A stretch of DNA of 64,000 nt from GWE2-51-13 sp942492825 (lineage in GTDB: Bacteria > Bacillota_I > Bacilli_A > Erysipelotrichales > Erysipelotrichaceae), in assembly GCA_942492825.1 (NCBI GenBank), contig OW818635.1:124001-188000 (forward strand). Direction: 5' to 3'. The notes below the pieces were generated by a model, which was not told where the DNA came from, did not search any database, and saw only the letters and a program-made list of their open reading frames with translations. Below, one piece after another: positions 42,644 to 51,892 of this stretch; position 1 is the first letter of the stretch, and each line of letters opens with the position of its first letter. Both the position numbers and the translations under genes were made by a program.

Positions 42644-43125
42644 CAAACCACCATTTGTCCGCGTAAGTCGCTTTTTTCCTCATCCTTCAAAATCACGCCG
42701 TCTTGTTTATAACGCGAAAGTACGAAGTGGGTCGAGGTGGAGAGGACGGAATCGAGAGTCGAGAGACGTTTCGCCACAAACATCGCCACATCTTGCATCG
42801 TTTTTCCTTTAACGAAGACCGCCAAGTCATAATCCCCGGCCATGAGATAGACGCTTTCGACTTCTTCCATTTCCATGACGCGATCGGCGATTTCTTGAAA
42901 ACCCAGTTCCTTTTTGGGCGTGACTTTCAATTCGATCAGAGCGAATACCGGGGCTTGATCGAGTTTCTCGTAGTTCAAGATCGCCTGATATCCTTTAATG
43001 ATGCCTTGCTTCTCATAGGCTTCCAAGGCTTTGGCGACCACTTCTTCGCTTTGGTTCAAAATAACGGCCAATTCTTTGACGCTATAGCGAGCGTTCTGTT
43101 TCAATAATCCGAGCAGGTTATCCAT
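42643..43125 (-). CDS. Lrp/AsnC-family transcriptional regulator
   Basis: The 160-residue protein has the N-terminal helix-turn-helix (ARYSVKELAVILNQSEEVVA) and a C-terminal RAM ligand domain (MEEVESVYLMAGDYDLAVFV). It would sense an amino acid and control the aminotransferase with which it overlaps by one base. The start follows GGAGGTACC. The gap to the divergent PHP gene (43126-43259) holds both promoters. Confidence 0.9.
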   Translation of the reverse strand: MDNLLGLLKQNARYSVKELAVILNQSEEVVAKALEAYEKQGIIKGYQAILNYEKLDQAPVFALIELKVTPKKELGFQEIADRVMEMEEVESVYLMAGDYDLAVFVKGKTMQDVAMFVAKRLSTLDSVLSTSTHFVLSRYKQDGVILKDEEKSDLRGQMVV

Positions 43126-43259
43126 AGGTACCTCCGATGTATGAGTATAGTTTAATGAAAGGTTACAAGAATTACAAGTAAGGATTTACATTTGGAAAAA
43201 ACGAAGGTCTAAGGTATAATAACCCTGTTTCAAGTAGAACGTGAAAAAAGGGAGAAATC

Positions 43260-44147
43260 ATGGGAAATATCGACCTGCACATCCATAGCGAATATAGTGA
43301 CGACGGTGAGTTTTCGATCGAATCCTTAGTGCGCCAAGCACAAGTTGCACAGTTGAGTGTCGCGGCGATCGCGGACCATGATAGCGTCAAAGGTTGCCGA
43401 GAACGTCATCGATTGTCGATCGCAACCGAGGTTCGGTGGATCGATGCCATCGAGATTTCCTGCATGCATGATGACCGTCAATACCATCTGTTGGGGTATT
43501 ATATCGATCCGTTTGACCTTCGCTTCGATCAACTTGAAGAAAATATGCGACGCAATGAAACAACGGCGACAGAAGAACGTTTAAATAAATTGAGCGCACA
43601 TCTTGGGGTCGATTTACCGCTTGAAACATTGACCGCATTCGCCAACGGGAAACTGGTAACCGGCGAAGTGATTTGCGAATGGTTGCTTTCCGATGAAAAC
43701 AACCGAAACCATCCGCTGTTGAGACCTTATTTTCCGGGTGGAAAACGGGATGACAATCCCTTGGTGAATTTCTATTGGGACTTCTTATCGCAAGATAAAG
43801 TCGCGTATGTGCCCGTGCCACAACCATCGCTTGCGGATTGCATACGGTTGATCCACGATGTCGGCGGGATCGCAATCTTGGCTCACCCCGGCAACAACTT
43901 ACATGAAAACATTTCGATACTGAATGCACTGGTTAAACTCGGATTGGATGGCATCGAAGCCTATTGTTCGTACCATAACGAAATTCAGAACGTGTTTTAC
44001 GCGACCTATGCGCGAAATCATGATCTGATCCTTACGTGCGGGAGCGATTATCATGGAAAAACCAAACCGAAGATCAGATTGGGTTTGACGCATTGTCCGC
44101 TGAGCGCGGAAGAAATTTTAGTAAATATGGAAAGAGGAAGAAAATGA
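43260..44147 (+). CDS. PHP-domain phosphoesterase (TrpH/RNase AM-like)
   Basis: The 295-residue protein begins DLHIHSEYSDDGEFS, has AIADHDSVKG, AILAHPGN and GSDYHGK, the four metal-binding motifs of the PHP fold. It belongs to the TrpH/YciV-type branch, some members of which are 5'-3' exonucleases on RNA or nucleoside 3',5'-bisphosphate phosphatases. It overlaps rimO by 4 bases, suggesting a translation or RNA-related role. Start after AAGGGAGAAA. Confidence 0.88.
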   Translation: MGNIDLHIHSEYSDDGEFSIESLVRQAQVAQLSVAAIADHDSVKGCRERHRLSIATEVRWIDAIEISCMHDDRQYHLLGYYIDPFDLRFDQLEENMRRNETTATEERLNKLSAHLGVDLPLETLTAFANGKLVTGEVICEWLLSDENNRNHPLLRPYFPGGKRDDNPLVNFYWDFLSQDKVAYVPVPQPSLADCIRLIHDVGGIAILAHPGNNLHENISILNALVKLGLDGIEAYCSYHNEIQNVFYATYARNHDLILTCGSDYHGKTKPKIRLGLTHCPLSAEEILVNMERGRK

Positions 44148-45454
44148 AAATCGGATTTGTGTCCTTGGGATGTAGTAAGAATTTAGTCGATAGCGAACGG
44201 GTGATGGGATTATTGAAAGCCAATGGGCATCAGATCACCGCTCGACCGGAAGAAGCGGAAGCGATCTTCATCAATACCTGCGGATTTATCGATCCGGCGA
44301 AAGAAGAAGGCATCAATACCATCCTTGAGATGGCGGAATATAAAGCGGCCAAGTGTAAGAAGTTGATCGTGTTGGGTTGCTTGGCGCAACGATACAAGAA
44401 AGATCTCGAACAAGAATTGCCCGAAGTCGATCGATTCATCGGTGTCGCGGAGTATTCGCGTCTCTCCGAAATCCTGTCTGAAGAACTCGGTACCGAAGTG
44501 ATCGGAAGTTATGGGAAAATGGATCGCTTGTTGGCGACACGTCCGTATACGGCGTATTTGAAGATATCGGAAGGTTGTTCGAACCGTTGTACGTATTGCG
44601 CGATTCCCTTGATTCGCGGTAACATGGTTTCCTATCCGATGGATGACTTGGTAACTGAAGCCGAAAAGCTCGCGCAGAACGGTGTTAAAGAATTGGTGTT
44701 GATTGCGCAAGACACGACCCGTTATATGGAAGATCAGGGATCCAACCGACTCAGTGAGTTATTACGTAAATTGGATGCGATCGATGGCTTTGTCTGGATC
44801 CGCATTCTCTATATGTACCCCGATGCGGTCAGCGATGAATTACTCAATACGATTCATGACTCGCGAAAAATCATCCCATACTTCGATATTCCGGTCCAGC
44901 ATGCGGACGATGCGATGTTGAAGAAGATGAACCGCCACGGAAGCCGTTCAGATATCGACCAAGTCATCGCGAAAATCCGCAAGGTATTACCGGACGCGAT
45001 CTTGCGTACGACGATGATCGTCGGTTTTCCGGGAGAGACAAAAGAACAGTTTCAAACGTTGTTGGACTTCACGAAACAAGCGAAGTTCGACCGGTTAGGT
45101 GCGTTTACCTATTCGCCCGAAGAAGATACGCCGGCATATTTGATGGAGGATCAAGTCGAAGAATCGGTTAAACAAGATCGTTTACGCAAACTCATGGAAC
45201 TGCAAGCGACCATCGCGCAAGATAAAGGCGAATCGTGGATCGGACGGACCATCGAAGTCTTGGTGGAACGCCGCGATGCGAAATCGTACAGTTATCATGG
45301 ACGTAGCATTCATAGCGCTCCCGACAACATCGACGGAGAAGTGCGTTTTACAAGCGATCGATTACTCCGCAGCGGAACCTTCGTGAAAGTTGAAGTAACG
45401 GCCGCGCAAGGGCATGACCTGATTGGGGTCGAAGTCATCGATCTGACCGTATAA
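44144..45454 (+). CDS. rimO: Ribosomal protein S12 methylthiotransferase
   Basis: The ATG at 44144 overlaps the PHP stop, with AGAGGAAG upstream; 436 residues. The UPF0004 domain holds GCSKN, NTCGF and LGCLAQR, whose Cys residues carry the auxiliary cluster. The radical SAM domain has EGCSNRCTYCAIPL, and a TRAM domain closes the protein. The DRFIGVAEYSR and IRILYMYPD stretches distinguish RimO from MiaB. It methylthiolates an Asp of ribosomal protein S12. Confidence 0.92.
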   Translation: MKIGFVSLGCSKNLVDSERVMGLLKANGHQITARPEEAEAIFINTCGFIDPAKEEGINTILEMAEYKAAKCKKLIVLGCLAQRYKKDLEQELPEVDRFIGVAEYSRLSEILSEELGTEVIGSYGKMDRLLATRPYTAYLKISEGCSNRCTYCAIPLIRGNMVSYPMDDLVTEAEKLAQNGVKELVLIAQDTTRYMEDQGSNRLSELLRKLDAIDGFVWIRILYMYPDAVSDELLNTIHDSRKIIPYFDIPVQHADDAMLKKMNRHGSRSDIDQVIAKIRKVLPDAILRTTMIVGFPGETKEQFQTLLDFTKQAKFDRLGAFTYSPEEDTPAYLMEDQVEESVKQDRLRKLMELQATIAQDKGESWIGRTIEVLVERRDAKSYSYHGRSIHSAPDNIDGEVRFTSDRLLRSGTFVKVEVTAAQGHDLIGVEVIDLTV

Positions 45455-45476
45455 TCAAGCAAAAATGACCAAATGG

Positions 45477-45499
45477 ACGCGTTTTCGATGAAAACGCGT
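45477..45499 (+). terminator. Perfect hairpin after rimO
   Basis: ACGCGTTTTC and GAAAACGCGT form a perfect 10-base stem with loop GAT, but no T run follows. It may be a factor-dependent terminator or a regulatory leader of the helicase gene. The rest of 45455-45632 shows no other clear signal. Confidence 0.5.
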
Positions 45500-45632
45500 T
45501 ACATTTATCCATTTCTGTGTTACATTGAGTTGTCGCAAGTTTACGAATATTCAATTCATGGATATTGAAACCACGACATGTGGACGTTTTGCCTTTGCCG
45601 ATGCAGGGATAAAGACGTCGGAAAGGAAGATT

Positions 45633-46982
45633 ATGCAATTTAATCAATTTGAAATCATCGAACCCATTCAGAAGGCTCTCGGAGCGGAGGGATACGTCGA
45701 AGCGACGCCCATTCAGATCCAAGCGATTCCGCCTCTGTTAGAAGGAAAAGATTTACTGGGGTGTGCCCAGACGGGAACCGGGAAGACCGCGGCGTTCGCG
45801 ATCCCCATTCTCCAACATTTACACAAAAACAAAAACGAGAAGGGGATTCGCCCGATCAAGTGTTTGGTCTTGGCGCCGACCCGTGAACTCGCCATTCAGA
45901 TTCATGAAAGTTTCGAAACCTATGGAAAATTCTTGGGTTTACGTAGCACGCCGATTTATGGAGGGGTTCCGCAGTCCAAACAAACCAAAGCCTTATCCAC
46001 TGGGGTCGACATCTTAGTCGCCACACCGGGAAGACTCTTGGACTTGATCAACCAACGTTTCATCAAACTCGATAAGCTGACGCATTTCGTTTTGGACGAA
46101 GCCGACCAGATGCTGGACATGGGGATGCTTCAGGATGTTCGTAAAGTCATCACCTACATTCCGGAGCGTCGTCAGACGATGTTCTTCTCGGCGACCATGC
46201 CGGATTCGATCATGAAACTGGCCGATTCAATTCTGAATCAACCGGTAAAAGTCGTCGTCACACCGATCGCTTCGACCGTAGATACCATCAAGCAACGTTT
46301 GTATTTTGTGGATAAAGGTAACAAGACGCATCTGTTGATCGAACTCTTGAAGACCGAACCGATCGAATCCGTACTTGTCTTCTCACGTACGAAACACGGC
46401 GCCGACAAGATCGTCAAATCGCTGGAGAAGGCACGTATCAGTTCGTTGGCCATTCACGGGAATAAGTCGCAGAACGCGCGTCAAGCCGCGCTGAAGGCGT
46501 TTAAGGAACGTAAGACCAAGATCTTGGTCGCGACCGACATCGCCGCCCGTGGATTGGACATCGACAACCTGTCGCATGTCATCATCTATGATTTGCCGGA
46601 AGTGCCTGAAATCTACGTTCACCGTATCGGCCGTACCGGACGTGCGGGGTTGGGCGGAACCGCGATCTCATTTTGCGATAATGAGGAATTTGGTTTGTTG
46701 AAGGATATCCAGAGATTGATCGGGAAAGCTGTTCCGGTCGTCAAGGAACATCCGTTCAATATTCCCGAACCGATCGATACGACCTATCGTCCGCCGGTCC
46801 TTCAGAAGAAGAAGGGTCGCCCGCAGAATCATACGTTTGCGCCGAAAACGGAGTTGGGCGATAAGCCGACGAAGCATCATTGGCAGAAAGCCAGACCGGA
46901 TCATGTATCGCAAGGATCGAGTGAACCTAAGAAGTTCTCAAACGATCGTAGACCGCAACGTCCGGACTCTTCTAAGAATTAA
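45633..46982 (+). CDS. DEAD-box RNA helicase
   Basis: I start at ATG 45633 after GGAAAGGAAGA; the upstream open frame to 45525 has no family similarity and no ribosome site. The 449-residue protein has the Q motif (PIQIQAIP), AQTGTGKT, PTRELA, DEAD (VLDEADQMLDMG), SAT and HRIGRTGRAG, in order. The C-terminal tail (about 385-449) is basic and rich in Pro/Lys/Arg, as in CshA/RhlE-type helicases that act on rRNA and mRNA decay. A long leader with a hairpin suggests post-transcriptional control. Confidence 0.93.
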   Translation: MQFNQFEIIEPIQKALGAEGYVEATPIQIQAIPPLLEGKDLLGCAQTGTGKTAAFAIPILQHLHKNKNEKGIRPIKCLVLAPTRELAIQIHESFETYGKFLGLRSTPIYGGVPQSKQTKALSTGVDILVATPGRLLDLINQRFIKLDKLTHFVLDEADQMLDMGMLQDVRKVITYIPERRQTMFFSATMPDSIMKLADSILNQPVKVVVTPIASTVDTIKQRLYFVDKGNKTHLLIELLKTEPIESVLVFSRTKHGADKIVKSLEKARISSLAIHGNKSQNARQAALKAFKERKTKILVATDIAARGLDIDNLSHVIIYDLPEVPEIYVHRIGRTGRAGLGGTAISFCDNEEFGLLKDIQRLIGKAVPVVKEHPFNIPEPIDTTYRPPVLQKKKGRPQNHTFAPKTELGDKPTKHHWQKARPDHVSQGSSEPKKFSNDRRPQRPDSSKN

Positions 46983-46991
46983 AAGAAAATT

Positions 46992-47034
46992 AAAAACGCA
47001 GAAACTTCCGATGGAAGCGTCTGCGTTTTTCTTT
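46992..47034 (+). terminator. Terminator of the DEAD-box gene
   Basis: AAAACGCAG pairs with CTGCGTTTT, with an inner ACTTCC/GGAAG stem, followed by TCTTT. Confidence 0.8.
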
Positions 47035-47058
47035 ATGTAAGAAGAAGTTTAATTTACT

Positions 47059-47775
47059 CTACTTTTCATCCAACATCTTCAACAAAACTTCCATCTCTTC
47101 CGGTGTCAACTCGCGCCATGTACCTTTCGGTAGATATCCCAACTCGATGTTCATGACACGAATACGCTTCAATCGGGCAACCGTATATCCGAGTGCGGAA
47201 CACATACGACGGATTTGACGGTTGAGACCTTGATTAAGAATGATTGAGAACGAGGTATCACTTAAGATTTTTACTTTGCATGGTAAGGTTTTCGTCACTT
47301 CGCTGCGTACAGGGTTATAGATGGAGACACCGCGTTCCATCTCCTGTTTGAACCCGGGTTTGATATTGGAGGTTAGATTTACCACGTATTCTTTGGAATG
47401 TCCGTTTTCCGCCCGTAAGATGCGATTTACGATCGATCCATCGCTTGTCAGCAGGATCAATCCTTCGCTGTCTTTATCTAAGCGTCCGATCGGAAAAATT
47501 CGTTTTGGAAAGTTCACGGCGTCGATGATGTTTCCGGCAATCGTGGTATCGCTGGTGCAGGTGATCCCGACCGGTTTGTGATAGGCGATCGTCACGTTTT
47601 CCTCTTGCGGTTTTAAAACGATTCCATCCAACATGACGACGTCGGATTCATCGATCTTCATGCCCAAAACCGCCGGTTGTCCGTTGACGGTCACACGGTT
47701 TTGCGTAATGTATTCATCCGCCTCTCGACGCGAACAGCGTCCCGATGCGCTAATATAGTTGTTGAGTCGTAACAT
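47059..47775 (-). CDS. RsuA/RluB/RluF-family pseudouridine synthase
   Basis: I choose the ATG at 47775, which follows AAGGAGATCGCG; a longer reading from 47811 overlaps that site. The 238-residue protein has an S4 RNA-binding domain (LNNYISASGRCSRREADEYI) and the catalytic motif GRLDKDSEGLILLTSDG with the nucleophilic Asp. Family members modify 23S rRNA (RluB/RluF) or 16S rRNA (RsuA). The NRQIRRMCSALGY stretch is most like the RluF group. Convergent with the helicase. Confidence 0.9.
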   Translation of the reverse strand: MLRLNNYISASGRCSRREADEYITQNRVTVNGQPAVLGMKIDESDVVMLDGIVLKPQEENVTIAYHKPVGITCTSDTTIAGNIIDAVNFPKRIFPIGRLDKDSEGLILLTSDGSIVNRILRAENGHSKEYVVNLTSNIKPGFKQEMERGVSIYNPVRSEVTKTLPCKVKILSDTSFSIILNQGLNRQIRRMCSALGYTVARLKRIRVMNIELGYLPKGTWRELTPEEMEVLLKMLDEK

Positions 47776-47981
47776 CGCGATCTCCTTTTTCATTTTGACG
47801 CTTTGAATCATATCACGAAATCACACTTTCGAAAACGATGGTGATGTCGAGTCGATTACTTTTACCGGATAATATGGTATCCTTAGACTATTCGGAAGCA
47901 TCGGTCGGATTTTTGATTGACAATCGTACGCCGGTGTATTACTGTATTAGTGTACATAGTACAGTAGGGGAGGGAATCGCA

Positions 47982-48584
47982 TTGAAATGGTTTGACCCGT
48001 ATCTTCAATATCTAACTCCGGAGTTTTGGATCCACATCGCCGAAACCTTTAAGGGATGGGGACCCTTGGCTCCGATTTTCCTCGCGTTTGTGGAATCCGT
48101 GATTCCCGCCTTGCCTTTGTTGGTGATCATTACGTTCAATACCAGTGTCTATGGTCCGGTATTGGGCTTCATCTATTCTTGGTTGGGAACGTCGATCGGT
48201 GCGATCGTAACGTTCTACTTCCATCGTAAAGTCTTCAAGCATTTCTTGGTCCGTTGGTTCGGGACTCGTCCCAATGTGCAACGTGCGATGGCGTGGGTCG
48301 GCAACAAGCCTGCACGGACATTGTTTATCATCACCGCGATTCCGTTTACACCGAGTTCGGCGATTAACCTGGCGTATGGATTATCGGACTTCGATGCCTT
48401 GACCTTTGTGAAAACGACCTTGGCGGCGAAACTATTGATGGTGCTGTCCATGGTATTGTTCGGGACGACGTTTCGACAAGCGTTCGAAAATCCGTACTAC
48501 ATCATTTTGGCGGTCGTATTACTGATCGCATTGTATTTCATCGCCAAGTATATCGGCAAGCGCAATCACGTGGATGACCTCTAA
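47982..48584 (+). CDS. VTT/TVP38-TMEM64 (DedA-like) membrane protein, TTG start
   Basis: The best start is TTG 47982, 7 bases after GGGGAGGG, giving 200 residues; the frame is open to 47838 but that part has no ribosome site or family features. The protein has five to six membrane segments and the VTT pattern: FVESVIPALPLL with a re-entrant loop, and AIPFTPSSAINLAYGLSDF. The related DedA and TVP38 proteins are linked to undecaprenyl-phosphate or lipid flipping and envelope homeostasis. The specific role here is unknown. Confidence 0.8.
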   Translation: MKWFDPYLQYLTPEFWIHIAETFKGWGPLAPIFLAFVESVIPALPLLVIITFNTSVYGPVLGFIYSWLGTSIGAIVTFYFHRKVFKHFLVRWFGTRPNVQRAMAWVGNKPARTLFIITAIPFTPSSAINLAYGLSDFDALTFVKTTLAAKLLMVLSMVLFGTTFRQAFENPYYIILAVVLLIALYFIAKYIGKRNHVDDL

Positions 48585-48596
48585 TACTGAATCCAA

Positions 48597-48628
48597 ACAC
48601 TTCTTCGTTCAAACGAAGGAGTGTTTTT
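48597..48628 (+). terminator. Terminator after the VTT gene
   Basis: ACACTTCTTCGTT pairs with AACGAAGGAGTGT (one bulge or mismatch), followed by TTTT. It may also serve the convergent small gene. Confidence 0.8.
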
Positions 48629-48639
48629 ATTTTTGATTG

Positions 48640-48921
48640 TTATTCGAATCCATAATGACGAAGATACATCATGACTTGATTCAACATCAACTTGTTCCCG
48701 AACAGTTCACGATAGCGGACGGTTTTCGTTTTATCCGCATCACGTAACGATTGTAATTCGGAATCGATCGATTCGAGTTGGTTTTTAATACCAAAGTAAA
48801 AGTCTTCGAATCGGCCTAATCGGTCGATGGCCGGTCCAAAGACGATGTTATCCTCGGATAAAATAAATTCAAAGTCTAATTTAAATTCTTTATCATTCTT
48901 TTTTTGCGTATAACGTTCCAT
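48640..48921 (-). CDS. Small hypothetical protein
   Basis: I do not recognise this 93-residue protein. It is charged and soluble, with a likely helical middle (about 44-65, IKNQLESIDSELQSLRDADK) followed by an Arg/Tyr-containing end. There is no signal peptide. The start follows GGAGGTTACC. It is a single gene between the VTT gene and the MFS operon. Confidence 0.6.
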   Translation of the reverse strand: MERYTQKKNDKEFKLDFEFILSEDNIVFGPAIDRLGRFEDFYFGIKNQLESIDSELQSLRDADKTKTVRYRELFGNKLMLNQVMMYLRHYGFE

Positions 48922-48980
48922 AGGTAACCTCCGATATCACATCTCAAGTTTACCATGGAACCGAGACTTCGGCGACGTTG

Positions 48981-50237
48981 TTAAGATGCGGATTCAGTTA
49001 CCGGGGTTAACGTTGCGTTGGATACGGGCTTATATCCTTGGGCGACAAGTTTTTTATTTAAAAACAAGAGAAGCGTGATCGCCAACATCCCGATGCCTGA
49101 GACAACTAAGATCCATTTCAACTCCACTTGATCGGAAAGCGGTCCGAAGACAAGCATCCCGAAGGGCATCATCGTTCCATGGATCATTCCCATGACACTA
49201 AAGACCCGTCCAAGATAATCCGCTTCCACTTTTTCTTGGATCATGACGGATACCGGGGTGTTATAGAAGGGAAGCAAGATCCCTGTGATGACCATCAAAG
49301 TGACATAAATGCCGAAGTTGGTTACGATTCCAATCAGAATCGTGGTGACACCCATGAGTGCGATGGCTAATGCCATCGATCGGACACGGTTTTTCAGACC
49401 GCCCCATGCGGCTACGAGAAAACCTCCGGCGGTCATACCCAACGCAAAGCCGACTTCGATGGCGGACAAACGCCACTCTTCGGCCCCAAAGGTACGAACG
49501 ACTTGTAAGGGGGTCAAGAATACGATCGGAGATACGAAGAATAAAAGCAAGGCGCTAAAAATGAAGAAGGGAATGAGAAAATCGTGTTGCTTGATATAAG
49601 TAAGTCCAAGTTTAATGTCTTGTAAGAAATGACCTTCCGTCGCTTCCGCATGTTTTTCGTACGGCGGGACATTCACTAGAAAATGGAGTGAAGCCATGCC
49701 CAAAGCTGCGGTGAAGACATCGATGAAGAAGAGAACTTCCAGGTTTGTCGTGGCGAGCAAGAAAGCGCTCAAGATCGGTGCGAAGATCATCATCGAAGAC
49801 TGGATGCCGGAATGGATCCCGGAAACCCGCATCAACTTTTCTTGCGGGACCATTTGAGGGATCATCGCGTTGACGGCCGGGGCATGGATTGCCGATCCAA
49901 GCGAACGGAAAATAGAAACGACCAATAATAAACCGATTTCACGATACCCAAGCGCAAACAAGATCGCGGTGATCAAGGTAAAGAAAGCGATCAAAAAGTC
50001 AGCAATCAAGATCAGTTTCTTACGATCGAAACGATCCGCCCATACACCCGCAAACGGACTTAGAAAGAGTGATGGTAAAAAGCCGGCTAAGATCGAAAGC
50101 ATCAATACGAAACCCGAACGGGTTTCCAAGGTGATGTACCAAGAGATCGCGTATTGGACCAACATCGAACCAAAAAGCGAGATCGATTGCCCGGTGATAA
50201 AGTAAGTGATATTTTTCTGCCATGTGTTTGTTTTCAT
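48981..50237 (-). CDS. MFS efflux transporter (MFS_3 / macrolide-efflux type)
   Basis: The 418-residue protein has twelve hydrophobic segments. The loop between helices 2 and 3 reads GVWADRFDRKKLI, the MFS signature of the MFS_3 group (enterobactin or macrolide exporters). A broad drug or metabolite exporter is likely. It is the last gene of the glyoxalase-MarR-MFS run, 84 bases after marR, so it is probably controlled by that regulator. Confidence 0.85.
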   Translation of the reverse strand: MKTNTWQKNITYFITGQSISLFGSMLVQYAISWYITLETRSGFVLMLSILAGFLPSLFLSPFAGVWADRFDRKKLILIADFLIAFFTLITAILFALGYREIGLLLVVSIFRSLGSAIHAPAVNAMIPQMVPQEKLMRVSGIHSGIQSSMMIFAPILSAFLLATTNLEVLFFIDVFTAALGMASLHFLVNVPPYEKHAEATEGHFLQDIKLGLTYIKQHDFLIPFFIFSALLLFFVSPIVFLTPLQVVRTFGAEEWRLSAIEVGFALGMTAGGFLVAAWGGLKNRVRSMALAIALMGVTTILIGIVTNFGIYVTLMVITGILLPFYNTPVSVMIQEKVEADYLGRVFSVMGMIHGTMMPFGMLVFGPLSDQVELKWILVVSGIGMLAITLLLFLNKKLVAQGYKPVSNATLTPVTESAS

Positions 50238-50321
50238 AGAGTACCTTTAATTCGTAGTTCAATTATAAAGGCAGATGAAGACTGCCACAACTTTAACGCA
50301 AGAAAAAGAATCGGGTTTGCG

Positions 50322-50738
50322 CTAATGCGCTTTCCCGATCCGTTTCAATAATTCTTGCATCATTACTTCTTCTTCTTCGGACAAGACATCGAAAACCGAA
50401 CGTAGTGTTGCCACATGTTTCGGATAGATATCATCCATCAATTCTTGGCCGATATTTGTCAATTTTACGATGTGGACACGGCGATCCGTCGGATCTTGCG
50501 GCGCTTCGATATATCCTTTTTTCTTGAGCTTGTCGATGACATAACTCATGCTTGATGCGGCGATCAGGATTTTCTCGCAAATCGTCTGCACTTGCAACGG
50601 ACCTTTGTGATAGAGCACTTCAAGTACGCCGAACTCCGAAGGATTGAGACCAAAACGAGCGACATCCTTTTTGATTCTTTCTTCGATACTACCGACGGCG
50701 CGGAAGAGGATTGTCAATGACTTTAGATCTTGGCTCAC
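50322..50738 (-). CDS. MarR-family transcriptional regulator
   Basis: The 138-residue protein has the MarR winged helix: SMSYVIDKLKKKGYIEAPQD and RRVHIVKLTNIG. It overlaps the glyoxalase gene by 4 bases. MarR regulators next to MhqO-type dioxygenases (MhqR) respond to quinones or other electrophiles in Bacillus, which is a reasonable model here. Only one cysteine-type sensor residue (in ICEKIL) is seen. Confidence 0.88.
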   Translation of the reverse strand: MSQDLKSLTILFRAVGSIEERIKKDVARFGLNPSEFGVLEVLYHKGPLQVQTICEKILIAASSMSYVIDKLKKKGYIEAPQDPTDRRVHIVKLTNIGQELMDDIYPKHVATLRSVFDVLSEEEEVMMQELLKRIGKAH

Positions 50739-51724
50739 TTGAAGTATTCCTTTTCAAACGTTTTGGTGCTGCGGACGGTGTCAAACTGCCGAACTTTCGA
50801 TTCGACATACGCACGACGATCCCGGAATTTGGGCGGTAACGCCAAGATTTCTCCGAGGGTTTCATAGGGTTCCTCATCATCGATGAATCCAGGTCCTTCG
50901 GTCGCGAATTCAAAGAGGATGCCCGGATAGAGTCGGGTATAGAGGGATTTGAAATAGAAACGATCCACAAAACCGGAATGTCCCGCATGGAATCCATCCA
51001 AGCGTTCAATCCACTGATCCAACGCTGCTTTATCATCGATACGGAAGGCGACATGATGGACGCCTCCGTAGCCTTGTTGGGCATCAACCAAGCCTTTTTG
51101 TTCGTCAAGAATGACACTGGCGCCGTTACCGCCTTCTCCCATTTCAAAAAGGGTATAGGAGCTTTCGACCGCTGTTTCACGCATCATCATGACTTCGGTC
51201 AGGACTTTCTTCATACGTTCCAATTGATTGACACGGATGAAGATCGGTCCCAAACCGGTGATTCCGAATTCGACCGGTACCGAGCCGTTGAGCCAAGGTG
51301 TACCGGAGACGATGCCTTGGTTATTTTGGTCGGAGAATAGCGCATATTCTTGATCGTCAAAGTCTCGGAAGAATAAGGTCTTCTTCTTGAAGAGAGTCTG
51401 GATTCCTTCGTGTTTGACATGGTAATGATCGAAACGCTTGACCCAATATTCGAGTGTGGCATCGTCTTTTACACGAAATCCTGTACGTGAGATTTCGTTG
51501 CTTCCTTTTCGTGCTTTCTGAATGCCTTGGAAATCAAAGAAAGTCATGTCGGTACCGGCGCTTCCCCGATCATCGGCGAAGAAGAGGTGATAGGTTTGGA
51601 TATCATCTTGATTGACGGTCTTTTTCACAAGACGCATCGAGAGGATGTCGGTGAAGAATGCGTAAATTTTCTCGGCGCTGCTGGTGATCGCAGTGACGTG
51701 ATGGATTCCGTTTAAGGGTTTCAT
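50735..51724 (-). CDS. Ring-cleaving dioxygenase / glyoxalase, MhqO-like
   Basis: The 329-residue protein consists of two VOC (glyoxalase) domains. It begins with GIHHVTAITSSAEK, and the second half has GGVHHVAFRIDDK and an FEFATEGPGF near the end; the His and Glu metal ligands are present. MhqO/MhqA-type proteins are thought to cleave hydroquinone-type rings and give resistance to quinones. It heads the operon with marR and MFS, an arrangement for electrophile detoxification. Confidence 0.88.
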   Translation of the reverse strand: MKPLNGIHHVTAITSSAEKIYAFFTDILSMRLVKKTVNQDDIQTYHLFFADDRGSAGTDMTFFDFQGIQKARKGSNEISRTGFRVKDDATLEYWVKRFDHYHVKHEGIQTLFKKKTLFFRDFDDQEYALFSDQNNQGIVSGTPWLNGSVPVEFGITGLGPIFIRVNQLERMKKVLTEVMMMRETAVESSYTLFEMGEGGNGASVILDEQKGLVDAQQGYGGVHHVAFRIDDKAALDQWIERLDGFHAGHSGFVDRFYFKSLYTRLYPGILFEFATEGPGFIDDEEPYETLGEILALPPKFRDRRAYVESKVRQFDTVRSTKTFEKEYFK

Positions 51725-51892
51725 GGTTGCCTCCTAGAGTTGATAGGGAGATTATATTTCGAATTCGAACTAATCTCAAGCAACTTGCCCATCATAATTC
51801 TCGTAAGGGTCATGTTAATTGTAGGGTTAGACCAACTGTGATAGATTAACATTATAAATTCGGAGATTTATTCCGACAAAGGAGTCATCACG

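Noticed and set aside
43387..43929. 180-codon minus-strand frame inside the PHP gene
   Set aside because: Antisense shadow with Arg/Ser/His-rich composition; all PHP motifs are on the other strand.
45525..45632. N-terminal extension of the DEAD-box helicase
   Set aside because: It does not look like helicase sequence and lacks a ribosome site, whereas ATG 45633 has GGAAAGGAAG and the family start.
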